A program made the position numbers and the translations under genes. Shown one piece after another: positions 49,993 through 55,907 of a stretch of DNA of 64,000 bases; within the stretch, counting starts at the first letter, position 1; each line of letters begins with the position of its first letter. The notes under the pieces were generated by a model. That model ran no database searches and had not been told where the DNA came from. It saw only the letters and a list, made by a program, of their open reading frames with translations. This DNA is from Pararobbsia silviterrae (GTDB lineage: Bacteria > Pseudomonadota > Gammaproteobacteria > Burkholderiales > Burkholderiaceae): the NCBI RefSeq assembly GCF_003628125.1, contig NZ_RBZU01000019.1, positions 1-64,000 of the forward strand, given 5' to 3'.

Positions 49993-50025
49993 GTCGTGAC
50001 AAGAGACTCGGTTTTATCGGGTCTC
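49993..50025 (+). promoter_or_regulatory. GTCGTGAC late element, copy 10
   Basis: GTCGTGAC at 49993-50000 followed by AAGAGACTCGG and the inverted repeat GAGAC/GTCTC (50003-50025). The only copy outside the main late module; it lies upstream of the HU-like and Ig-domain genes. Confidence 0.58.
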
Positions 50026-50046
50026 GTGTTCGTACTTACGGAGAGG

Positions 50047-50343
50047 ATGGAAGTGAGGAAGAAAGAATTTGTCGCCGCCGTCGCTGCGGCCTCGTCGCTT
50101 ACCGCCGCGCAGGTTTCCCGCGCGCTGAAAGCGCTCGAGGAGGTCTCGGCCAATCACATCAAGGATTTCGGATCGGTGCAGGTCCCCGGGCTTGTGACGA
50201 TCAAGCGCATGCCGGTCGAGGAACGTGTGCGGCAAAAGCCCAGCACCCGTGAATCGTTCGTGGCGCCGGCCTCGGTGCTCGTGAAAGCGAAGCCCGTACC
50301 GCGCTTCAGCAAGCGTATCAAGGCTGAGAACGTACCTGCTTGA
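50047..50343 (+). CDS. HU/IHF-like DNA-binding protein, 98 aa
   Basis: ATG 50047 or GTG 50053 (GAGAGG six bases upstream of the GTG). RKKEFVAAVAAASSLTAAQV, SRALKALEEVSANHIKDFGS, VQVPGLVTIKR and C-terminal arm-like KPSTRESF match an HU-type fold. Could compact phage DNA or assist replication/packaging. Confidence 0.75.
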   Translation: MEVRKKEFVAAVAAASSLTAAQVSRALKALEEVSANHIKDFGSVQVPGLVTIKRMPVEERVRQKPSTRESFVAPASVLVKAKPVPRFSKRIKAENVPA

Positions 50344-50654
50344 TGCGTGACGGCCGCCAAGCCGGCAGTGGCGGCAGTAACGCCGGCAGATGCGTACGCG
50401 GCACGGGCGGCTAGGCCCTCCGGGATTCGACACGCGCAAGCGTGTGCGGCGGGGCGCATCGGACACCGGGAAAGACTGGGCAACTGATCAATTTTGCGGG
50501 GTAGGGAATGTCGAGCGTGTCGTGGTCGCCTCTTGCATGGCTCCGGGCTCTGTTCCGGTTTATCGCGCGTCGCGGCGACGGCTCGCAAGCATCTCCCGCC
50601 TCGTTGGCGTTTCAATTCAACCTGCCTGACGGCAACCTTTTAAGGGGTACGACG
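50344..50654. other. Intergenic region upstream of the Ig-domain gene
   Basis: About 310 bases. GC-rich, with GCCGGCAG repeated at 50354 and 50382, then an inverted repeat CACGCGCAAGCGTG near 50431. A possible in-frame N-terminal extension of the next gene begins at 50508 (GGGGTAGGGA before its ATG). No separate gene recognised. Confidence 0.45.
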
Positions 50655-51227
50655 ATGGATCTGCAACTCAAAGACGACGCACAAGCGCAACAGTATTCGG
50701 TGGTCCTGAAGGACAAGGCCGGCAACGTCGCGGCGGCAACGGGCGAGCTGACGGTGTCGGTGTCGGATTCGACGGTGGTTACCGCGACGCTGTCGGCCGA
50801 TGGTTCGACGGTCGCGATCGCGCCGGGCAAGATCGGTTCGGCTGTCGTTACGGTGTCGGACGCGGCAGACGAACTGTCGGCGTCGATCAACGTCACGGTG
50901 ACCGCTGGCACGCCGGCTTCGATCGAACTGGACCCGGTGGCGGCCGACACGTCGACCGCGTCGAGCACGGACGCTTCGACCACGGCGGCGAGCACGTCGA
51001 CGGATGCAACGAGCACGGCCTCGACCGCCGATACCGCGTCGTCGACGGATGCCACGACGGCGCCGGCTGCTGGTACCGATTCGAGCGCCGATGCAACGGA
51101 CGCGTCGTCGGCCGATGCGTCGACCGCCACGGATGCGTCGACGGATAGCGCCGCCTCAACCTCGGATGCAACGACGGACGCGGCCGCGGCCGCCGACGAG
51201 ACCGCTGCCGACGCGACGGCGCAGTAA
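50655..51227 (+). CDS. Ig-like (Big-2-type) domain protein with low-complexity tail, 190 aa
   Basis: ATG at 50655 with AAGGGG upstream; an extended start at 50508 would add 49 residues. Residues 5-90 are a beta-sandwich like bacterial Ig domains (NVAAATGELTVSVSDSTVVT, GKIGSAVVTVSDAADELSAS). Residues 95-190 are Ser/Thr/Ala/Asp only. Such proteins often decorate capsids or tails. The late element upstream supports virion expression. Confidence 0.75.
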   Translation: MDLQLKDDAQAQQYSVVLKDKAGNVAAATGELTVSVSDSTVVTATLSADGSTVAIAPGKIGSAVVTVSDAADELSASINVTVTAGTPASIELDPVAADTSTASSTDASTTAASTSTDATSTASTADTASSTDATTAPAAGTDSSADATDASSADASTATDASTDSAASTSDATTDAAAAADETAADATAQ

Positions 51228-51241
51228 AGCGGTGAAGGGAA

Positions 51242-51271
51242 GGCGCTCGCACGCGCGGGCGTCTTCGTTTT
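51242..51271 (+). terminator. Terminator after the Ig-domain gene
   Basis: GGCGCTCGC and GCGGGCGTC pair (two G-U), four-base loop, then TTCGTTTT. Separates the coding genes from the tRNA cluster. Confidence 0.75.
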
Positions 51272-51376
51272 AAGAAGATTTGAATTGCGTTTTACGCAGA
51301 ATTGTCTATGATGGCTGCATTGCATGGCGGATGAGTTGTCTGCAATGTGTATAGCTGTGTAGCAGTGTGGATATAC

Positions 51377-51452
51377 GCGGGCTTGGCCGATCGGTTAGGC
51401 GCCAGCTTCCCAAGCTGGTAATAGGCGAGTTCGATTCTCGCAGCCCGCTCCA
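51377..51452 (+). tRNA. tRNA-Gly (CCC)
   Basis: Acceptor GCGGGCT/AGCCCGC, anticodon stem CCAGC/GCTGG with loop TTCCCAA (anticodon CCC), T arm GCGAG-TTCGATT-CTCGC, and an encoded CCA end. A complete cloverleaf of 76 bases. It reads GGG, a codon rare in high-GC hosts that favour GGC. Confidence 0.92.
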
Positions 51453-51572
51453 GTATTAGTGCTTCCCGCTCGGTTGGATCGAGTGCTTGGCCCCCGGTCG
51501 GGACTCAGGGGTGCCCCTCAAGCGCCGAGGAATCGAAGAGGCCATGACCGGCCGCTAGCAGCGCCTCGAAAT

Positions 51573-51605
51573 AATCGTCCGCTGGCCCCGTAGGGCCAAC
51601 GATTT
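51573..51605 (+). ncRNA. Leader hairpin before the Met tRNA
   Basis: AATCGT/ACGATT enclosing GGCCC/GGGCC, ending directly before the first base of the tRNA at 51606. Likely a processing signal in the precursor RNA. Confidence 0.4.
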
Positions 51606-51682
51606 GGCAGGGTGGGGAAGTTGGTCATCCCGATGGGCTCATAACCCGTAGATCGCTGGTTCGAGTCCAGCCCCTGCAACCA
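51606..51682 (+). tRNA. Initiator-type tRNA-Met (CAT)
   Basis: 77 bases with CCA. Anticodon stem ATGGG/CCCGT around loop CTCATAA shows the three consecutive G-C pairs that mark initiator tRNA. The first pair of the acceptor stem is a G-A mismatch (1-72), as in initiator tRNAs, followed by A73 and CCA. D stem GGGA/TCCC; T arm GCTGG-TTCGAGT-CCAGC. It is therefore a phage-encoded formylmethionine initiator candidate rather than an elongator. Confidence 0.88.
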
Positions 51683-51870
51683 AACTGATGGGTGGCGCAA
51701 CCTCCCTGAACCGGTGACCTAAAAGTTAGGGAACTGCGCGGAGCAACGACGGTTGCGAGTGTTCAGAAATACGGGTGTAACAGTGGTTGCTCGGGGCCGG
51801 TGACGTACACCGGCGCTGTACCCGATATGCGCATGCGATGTGTGTGCATATCAGGTGCAGTAAGCGGTAT
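51683..51870. other. Spacer between tRNAs, rich in hairpins
   Basis: Almost 190 bases without a gene. Contains GCCGGTG/CACCGGC with a five-base loop (51796-51814), GATATGC/GCATATC (51824-51851), CCTAA/TTAGG (51718-51730) and GAGCAAC/GTTGCTC (51742 to about 51792). Probably a structured precursor RNA. Confidence 0.5.
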
Positions 51871-51947
51871 GTCGCGTTGGACTTCTGGTTGAGGTCAGCA
51901 TCCTTTCAAGGTGCGTAGGTCGGGTTCGAATCCCACACGCGACACCA
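51871..51947 (+). tRNA. tRNA-Glu (TTC)
   Basis: Acceptor GTCGCGT/ACGCGAC, D stem GAC/GTC, anticodon stem GCATC/GGTGC with loop CTTTCAA (anticodon TTC), CCA encoded. The T stem is imperfect (two mismatches at the outer end), so function may be reduced. Confidence 0.8.
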
Positions 51948-51951
51948 GTTT

Positions 51952-52030
51952 CGCTGGGTAGCTCAAGCGGTAGAGCGTTCTCTCTCCAGAGAGGGGAAGG
52001 TTGGTGGTTCAAGTCCATCCCTGGCGGCCA
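51952..52030 (+). tRNA. tRNA-Trp-like (CCA) with enlarged anticodon arm
   Basis: Acceptor CGCTGGG/CCTGGCG (two G-U), D stem GCTC/GAGC, T arm GGTGG-TTCAAGT-CCATC, CCA encoded. The anticodon arm is three bases too long: stem TTCTCT/AGGGGA (6 bp) and an eight-base loop CTCCAGAG holding CCA after T33. Starts four bases after the Glu tRNA ends. Confidence 0.68.
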
Positions 52031-52260
52031 GCGGTTCCTTGTTGTGCTTCGGTGCGGTGCCAGCCATAACATCGGCTGGGTGGAGGGTCGGGGCCGCTAC
52101 CCCGACCCCTCATTTACCCATCGAAGAATGTGCATGAATTGCAACTAACGCCCAAGCATGCTCGTCTCTCGGCGAGCGCTTCGCGGTGGTTGCGCAATGG
52201 TTGGGTGGCCGGGGCGATATCCCTTTGTGTCCGCGCGCAAACCGCGCCTCGGCTGCTCAA
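52031..52260. other. Spacer with strong hairpin
   Basis: No gene. GGGTCGGGG/CCCCGACCC with a six-base loop at 52085-52108 is a very stable hairpin. Other short inverted repeats follow (GCGAGC and GCTTCGC near 52171). Confidence 0.5.
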
Positions 52261-52347
52261 ACCCTCTGGTCTGGATTTGCTCGCTGACGTTCTCTAAGGA
52301 CCCGCTCGTTCGCTGGAGCGTCGGAGATAGAGTCCAGACCAGAGGGT
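52261..52347 (+). ncRNA. Long-stem RNA element S1
   Basis: Perfect 15-bp inverted repeat, ACCCTCTGGTCTGGA at 52261-52275 and its complement at 52333-52347, with a 57-base loop. Inside, CGCTC/GAGCG and CTGACG/CGTCGG can form alternative stems. Not a recognisable tRNA. Confidence 0.55.
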
Positions 52348-52358
52348 GAGGGGCCGCA

Positions 52359-52473
52359 CCCTAGCAGCAGCCGTAGCTCAGTCAGGTAGAGCACCCCGTC
52401 GAGGGGGAGACTGGAATTCCAGGCACGCGGCGCCGTGTGGCACGGGTTCAAATCCCGTCGGCTGCTGCTAGGG
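52359..52473 (+). ncRNA. Long-stem RNA element S2, tRNA-like
   Basis: Perfect 15-bp stem, CCCTAGCAGCAGCCG (52359-52373) with 52459-52473. The inner seven pairs act as an acceptor stem for a tRNA-like body: D arm TAGCTC...GAGC, T arm ACGGG-TTCAAAT-CCCGT. The anticodon region is abnormal (CCCC-GTCGA-GGGG) followed by a palindrome CTGGAATTCCAG and an extra arm, about 26 bases longer than a class I tRNA. No CCA encoded. Serine (CGA) is one possible reading. Confidence 0.55.
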
Positions 52474-52490
52474 CGACAAGGGGCCTCGCG

Positions 52491-52593
52491 CCCTGACAGC
52501 AGAGTCTGCCGAGAACGTCGCGCGCGCGGCGCCGAGGCGAACGTCGATGGTGTGGCCGCATCGGTAGGCGGGATCCGGGCTCTGCTGTGAGGG
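52491..52593 (+). ncRNA. Long-stem RNA element S3
   Basis: CCCTGACAGCAGAGTC (52491-52506) pairs with GGCTCTGCTGTGAGGG (52578-52593): 15 of 16 positions including one G-T. Loop of 71 bases with a D-arm-like GGCCGCATCGGTAGGC on its 3' side. Confidence 0.5.
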
Positions 52594-52618
52594 TGGAAGG
52601 TACGGCGGCTTCAAAAAT

Positions 52619-52749
52619 GTGACCTCCGGTGTGCGGGTTCGAGTCCCGATCGCTGGCCGAGACTGAAGTTGGTAGACGCAGACGAAATAGCCATGTGCGA
52701 AACGTCGGAGCACGGCTGGTGTGCAGTTGGAACGCACACCCGAGGTCAC
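52619..52749 (+). ncRNA. Long-stem RNA element S4
   Basis: GTGACCTCCGGTGTGCG (52619-52635) pairs with 52733-52749 at 16 of 17 positions. The loop starts with a T-arm-like GGGTTCGAGTCCCG and continues to a D-arm-like GTTGGTAGACGC, i.e. in the reverse of normal tRNA order. GGTGTGC/GCACACC can form a smaller competing hairpin. Confidence 0.5.
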
Positions 52750-52904
52750 CCTCATCGAACTGCGCTTGCATCGCAGTCCACCAGTTGGCAGCGTCGGGAG
52801 ACGCCCCCCGTCAGCACGAGTGCTGCGGTCTGTGTCTGATCCTATCGGGTCCATACCGCAGTAGTTTTGCATTGGTCTCCTACGGCTTCCCCGGTCGAAG
52901 GATT

Positions 52905-52932
52905 AAAGCCCCGAATTTCGGGGCTTTTTTTT
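52905..52932 (+). terminator. Terminator of the tRNA/ncRNA cluster
   Basis: AAAGCCCCG and CGGGGCTTT with a five-base loop, then a run of T. Ends the plus-strand RNA cluster against the converging minus-strand genes. Confidence 0.9.
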
Positions 52933-53140
52933 ATGCTGCAGCGGTCTTGCGCGCGCGAGGCGGATAGATCCGCTTGATGCGGATGCCGGCGGCGCGCCGC
53001 GCGGCCGCGATCGTCCGATAATCCGGATTCTTGTACATCGCCTGGGGCGTGAGCCCGGCCAGGCGCGCGGCGCGGTATCCAGTGCAGCCCCCGCGCACGA
53101 GCTCGAGCGCGGTGATCATGCGATCGCTGATCGTCTTCAT
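52931..53140 (-). CDS. Small helix-turn-helix protein, 69 aa
   Basis: ATALELVRGGCTGYRAARLAGLTPQAMYKNPDYR-like content (residues 8-42) fits an HTH followed by a basic tail (RIKRIYPPRARK). Small phage terminase or regulator-type HTH proteins look similar, but nothing links it to packaging here. Confidence 0.6.
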   Translation of the reverse strand: MKTISDRMITALELVRGGCTGYRAARLAGLTPQAMYKNPDYRTIAAARRAAGIRIKRIYPPRARKTAAA

Positions 53141-53147
53141 TGCGGTC

Positions 53148-53726
53148 CTATAGATGCGGGGTAAAGCAGATCGGCAGCCGATTATCGGTGCCCTTGGTCA
53201 GCGGCATGGTCGCCGGCAGGTTGAAGTTCGCGTCGAATGCCCACCACAGCTTGTAACCATACTTCGCGCCGGCCGCGTCTGTATACGCGAAATAGCGGCC
53301 GTCGATCGTGTGCGCCTTCAGCAGGGTGAGCGTCGCGCCGTCGTGCTCGAGCGTGTCGATCACCCACTCCGTCGGGTCGTACGCGATGCCGAGCGGCCAA
53401 TAGCAAAAGCCATATGCCGGGTTGCGCCACAGCCAGCGTACGCGCAGCACATACAGGTTGAAGCCCGTCGGCGTGCCCGTGCCGCTGTAGTACCAGCCGG
53501 TGGCGTTCAGGATCGACTGCCAGCGCGTCAGCGTGGTCGGCACGACGAAATAGAGGCCTTGCCAGCCGGCGTCGATCGGTGCGTCTTCCGTCTCGAACCA
53601 TACGAGCCAATTCGGGAGATAGCCGTTCGACTGCACGAACAACGCGAGCCCCGGCGCGAGGAGGCACGCGAGTCCCGTGAAAATCAGATTGAGCAGCGTC
53701 GCGCCGGCGTAGCGAAGATATTTCAT
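53148..53726 (-). CDS. Membrane-associated hypothetical protein, 192 aa
   Basis: ATG at 53726. N-terminal hydrophobic helix (LRYAGATLLNLIFTGLACLL), then an aromatic-rich domain (NWLVWFETEDAPIDAGWQGL, WYYSGTGTPTGFNL). This resembles a group of uncharacterised phage inner-membrane proteins often carried near accessory genes. Topology: one or two helices near the N-terminus. Confidence 0.7.
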   Translation of the reverse strand: MKYLRYAGATLLNLIFTGLACLLAPGLALFVQSNGYLPNWLVWFETEDAPIDAGWQGLYFVVPTTLTRWQSILNATGWYYSGTGTPTGFNLYVLRVRWLWRNPAYGFCYWPLGIAYDPTEWVIDTLEHDGATLTLLKAHTIDGRYFAYTDAAGAKYGYKLWWAFDANFNLPATMPLTKGTDNRLPICFTPHL

Positions 53727-53776
53727 GGTGAGGTCCGATATCGAAGGCGGCACGTCGCCGCACGTCCATCGTGTCG

Positions 53777-54112
53777 TCACGCCTCAGCCGATGAAACCGG
53801 CGCTCGGCGCGTGCGCAACCATTCCTCAGCATTGGCCGGGCTCCCGAGCAAGCCGGTCGCGCGGCGCCGCGCGTTCATGGCGCCACATTGGCGCCACGTG
53901 ATCTCGACGGCACCCGCGGCGATCGCGGCCGCGCGCTTCGACAACGCGATGTCGTAGTGGCTGCCGCTGGTCTTCTCTGGCGACTGCCACCACCGGCGAG
54001 CGACGCCGATCTGCGCGGCCATCGCGTGCAGCTCGGCGTCCGTGTCGGCGATCATGTGGCACATGATCATGCGGCCGAACTTCGCGCGCATGTCGTCGAC
54101 GTAGACGGTCAT
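53777..54112 (-). CDS. DUF4031 protein, 111 aa
   Basis: MTVYVDDMRAKFGRMIMCHM, IADTDAELHAMAAQIGVARR and HYDIALSKRAAAI are the DUF4031 signature, found in phages and bacteria with no assigned function. ATGA overlap with the upstream DUF5131 gene. Confidence 0.9.
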   Translation of the reverse strand: MTVYVDDMRAKFGRMIMCHMIADTDAELHAMAAQIGVARRWWQSPEKTSGSHYDIALSKRAAAIAAGAVEITWRQCGAMNARRRATGLLGSPANAEEWLRTRRAPVSSAEA

Positions 54113-55215
54113 GGCAGCACCGAGTCGACGGACAGATCGGGATGCGGAAATCCATCGTGCGTCACACCATCGAGCAAACGGCCGGCCGCGATCTTGCCGA
54201 CGCGCGCGCTCATGGCGCCGTCGTCGAACGTGTGCCACGCGGGGTTTTGCGGGCCTGTGGGGGCTCCCTCGGCGAACGATAGGGTCAAGGTGTCACCGTC
54301 GCGCTCGGCGGGCATCCACTCGCCCCATTGCTTGAACAGGAACGGAACGCCGGCCGCCGCGCATTGGTCGCGCAGCGCGCGGGCCCAATCGCGATGCATA
54401 GGCCGCGCGTGCGCGCCGCTCTCACCGCCGACGATGACCCAATCGATCAGCTTCTTCTCGCTGTCGAAGATGTAGCCTGCGTCGCTCTCGAAGGATCGAT
54501 GGCTCCCGCACTTCGGGCACGAGGGCTTTGCAGATTGATCGTCTGCACCGCATGCGCTGCAGCGATCTGCGGCCCCGAATGGCTCGCCGCACGATCCGCA
54601 TCCATCCGGGCCGGCGTCGTTATAGCTTCCGTGGAAACTGCAGTCTGCGCAGGTATACGGATCAAGCCATTTCAGAAGATCGATGGCCCCGAGCATCGGC
54701 TCGATCGAAAGGAAGCGCACGGGCGCCGGCGTCGCGATCAGCTTCGGGATGTCGCGATCGGCCTCTTCCTGATTGCATATCGTCGCGCCGAGCCAGACGT
54801 TTTCGGGCAGCCATCCCGGGATCTGCGACACCATCATCGGAACGTTGCCGATGCGCTTCGTCAGCAGCAGCCAATCGAGGTTAGGCGTGTCGCGGATGAG
54901 CACGAACAAGTCGGCGCGCCACTGCGGATCGACGGCGTTGTCAAATACGTCGGCGAGCGAAGCACAGAAGACGCGCCGCCGGCGCCCGTGCTCGGCGAAG
55001 AACGCCTCATGCTGGCGGTTCCACTTCTCCGGTTGCTTCCATGATGCCGCCGACGTGTGGCGACGTTCAGCGCGGGCACCCCATGTGACCCCGAGCGCGC
55101 GCGCCGGCGTGCTGACTTCCGCGTAGCAGTGGTCGCACGCGGGCGAGACCTTCGTGCATCCGATCCACGGATTGAAGGTCGCGTCAGTCCATTCGATTTT
55201 GCTGGTTTCGGCCAT
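54109..55215 (-). CDS. DUF5131 (Gp37/Gp68) radical-SAM-like protein, 368 aa
   Basis: Begins SKIEWTDATFNPWIGC and has CTKVSPACDHCYAE, a three-Cys cluster like radical-SAM iron-sulfur sites, then LLLTKRIGNV, FLSIEPMLG and WVIVGGESG, all typical of this phage family. A Cys-rich zinc insertion (residues about 190-240: CADC, CGSC, CSAC, CPKC) is present. Function unknown; nucleic-acid modification is a common guess. Confidence 0.88.
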   Translation of the reverse strand: MAETSKIEWTDATFNPWIGCTKVSPACDHCYAEVSTPARALGVTWGARAERRHTSAASWKQPEKWNRQHEAFFAEHGRRRRVFCASLADVFDNAVDPQWRADLFVLIRDTPNLDWLLLTKRIGNVPMMVSQIPGWLPENVWLGATICNQEEADRDIPKLIATPAPVRFLSIEPMLGAIDLLKWLDPYTCADCSFHGSYNDAGPDGCGSCGEPFGAADRCSACGADDQSAKPSCPKCGSHRSFESDAGYIFDSEKKLIDWVIVGGESGAHARPMHRDWARALRDQCAAAGVPFLFKQWGEWMPAERDGDTLTLSFAEGAPTGPQNPAWHTFDDGAMSARVGKIAAGRLLDGVTHDGFPHPDLSVDSVLP

Positions 55216-55224
55216 GCTTGTTCA

Positions 55225-55731
55225 CTAGTCCATGTGTTGGTTCGGAAAGGCCGCGCACGGGCCCTCGTGTCCACTCTTGCGCTGGCATTGCCATCCTGCT
55301 TCGGCCTTGTCGCACGAGCCGTCGTCGACCTCGATCTGCGTGTTTGTCTGTCGAGCGCGCGCGACGGCAGCAAGTTCCTCGATGACGGCCGAGGCCGCGG
55401 TGAAGTCATTCATGCGGCCAGAGTGATCGCGCGCCCATTCCGGCACGCCGTCGCGCCACTGACCGTGCGCGCGCAGATGGAGCCATTCGGCGTAGCGCGG
55501 GGTATCGCTCGCCACATCATCGGCTTCAGGGGAGGCGCGCCGGTTCCACGCCGCGGTAAGACCGTCGAGCGTCGAATGGATCATTCCGCACTCACAGCCA
55601 GGACATGCGATCGTGAAGCTGCCTGGATGTGGCGGCAGGTCGGACCAGTGGTGCGGGTGTGGCGGATGTTCTTCGATCGTTTGCTCGGACCCGCAGAACG
55701 GGCATCGCAACAGGTTCCGTTGAGTGGTCAT
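55225..55731 (-). CDS. Lar-type restriction alleviation protein, 168 aa
   Basis: N-terminal domain with LRCPFCGSEQTIEE, FTIACPGCECGM and TLDGLTAAWNRR matches Lar (restriction alleviation, counters type I restriction). C-terminal half is a separate helical/Cys-containing region, perhaps a fused small module. Starts ATGA over the next gene. Confidence 0.82.
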   Translation of the reverse strand: MTTQRNLLRCPFCGSEQTIEEHPPHPHHWSDLPPHPGSFTIACPGCECGMIHSTLDGLTAAWNRRASPEADDVASDTPRYAEWLHLRAHGQWRDGVPEWARDHSGRMNDFTAASAVIEELAAVARARQTNTQIEVDDGSCDKAEAGWQCQRKSGHEGPCAAFPNQHMD

Positions 55732-55907
55732 GTCGGCTCCCCGGCGGCGCGGTCTGCCGCATCCTTCAGCGTGTGGTAAACCTCCTGCTTATGAAGCAAG
55801 TAGCGGGAGGCTTTCTTGAGTTCTAGCGCGGCATCTTGATATCTGCGCTCGGCCGCACGCAGATCACTCTCGGCCTCACGCAGCATGCGTTCATTGAAGT
55901 CTTTCAC
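55728..55907 (-). CDS. Small coiled-coil protein, 59 aa
   Basis: GTG start at 55907 overlapping the upstream stop (GTGA), with GGGGGTGAA upstream; ends ATGA into the Lar gene. Sequence runs as a single amphipathic helix (EAESDLRAAERRYQDAALEL). Found by its tight coupling on both sides. Confidence 0.72.
   Translation of the reverse strand: MKDFNERMLREAESDLRAAERRYQDAALELKKASRYLLHKQEVYHTLKDAADRAAGEPT

Noticed and set aside
52539-52655. A normal class II tRNA made of the D-arm-like, TTCAAAA loop and T-arm-like pieces
   Set aside because: No acceptor stem or anticodon stem could be formed; the pieces fall in different long-stem elements.
51518-52872. Short minus-strand and plus-strand frames within the tRNA/ncRNA cluster
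   Set aside because: They overlap tRNAs and stable hairpins; such antisense-to-tRNA frames are a common false call.
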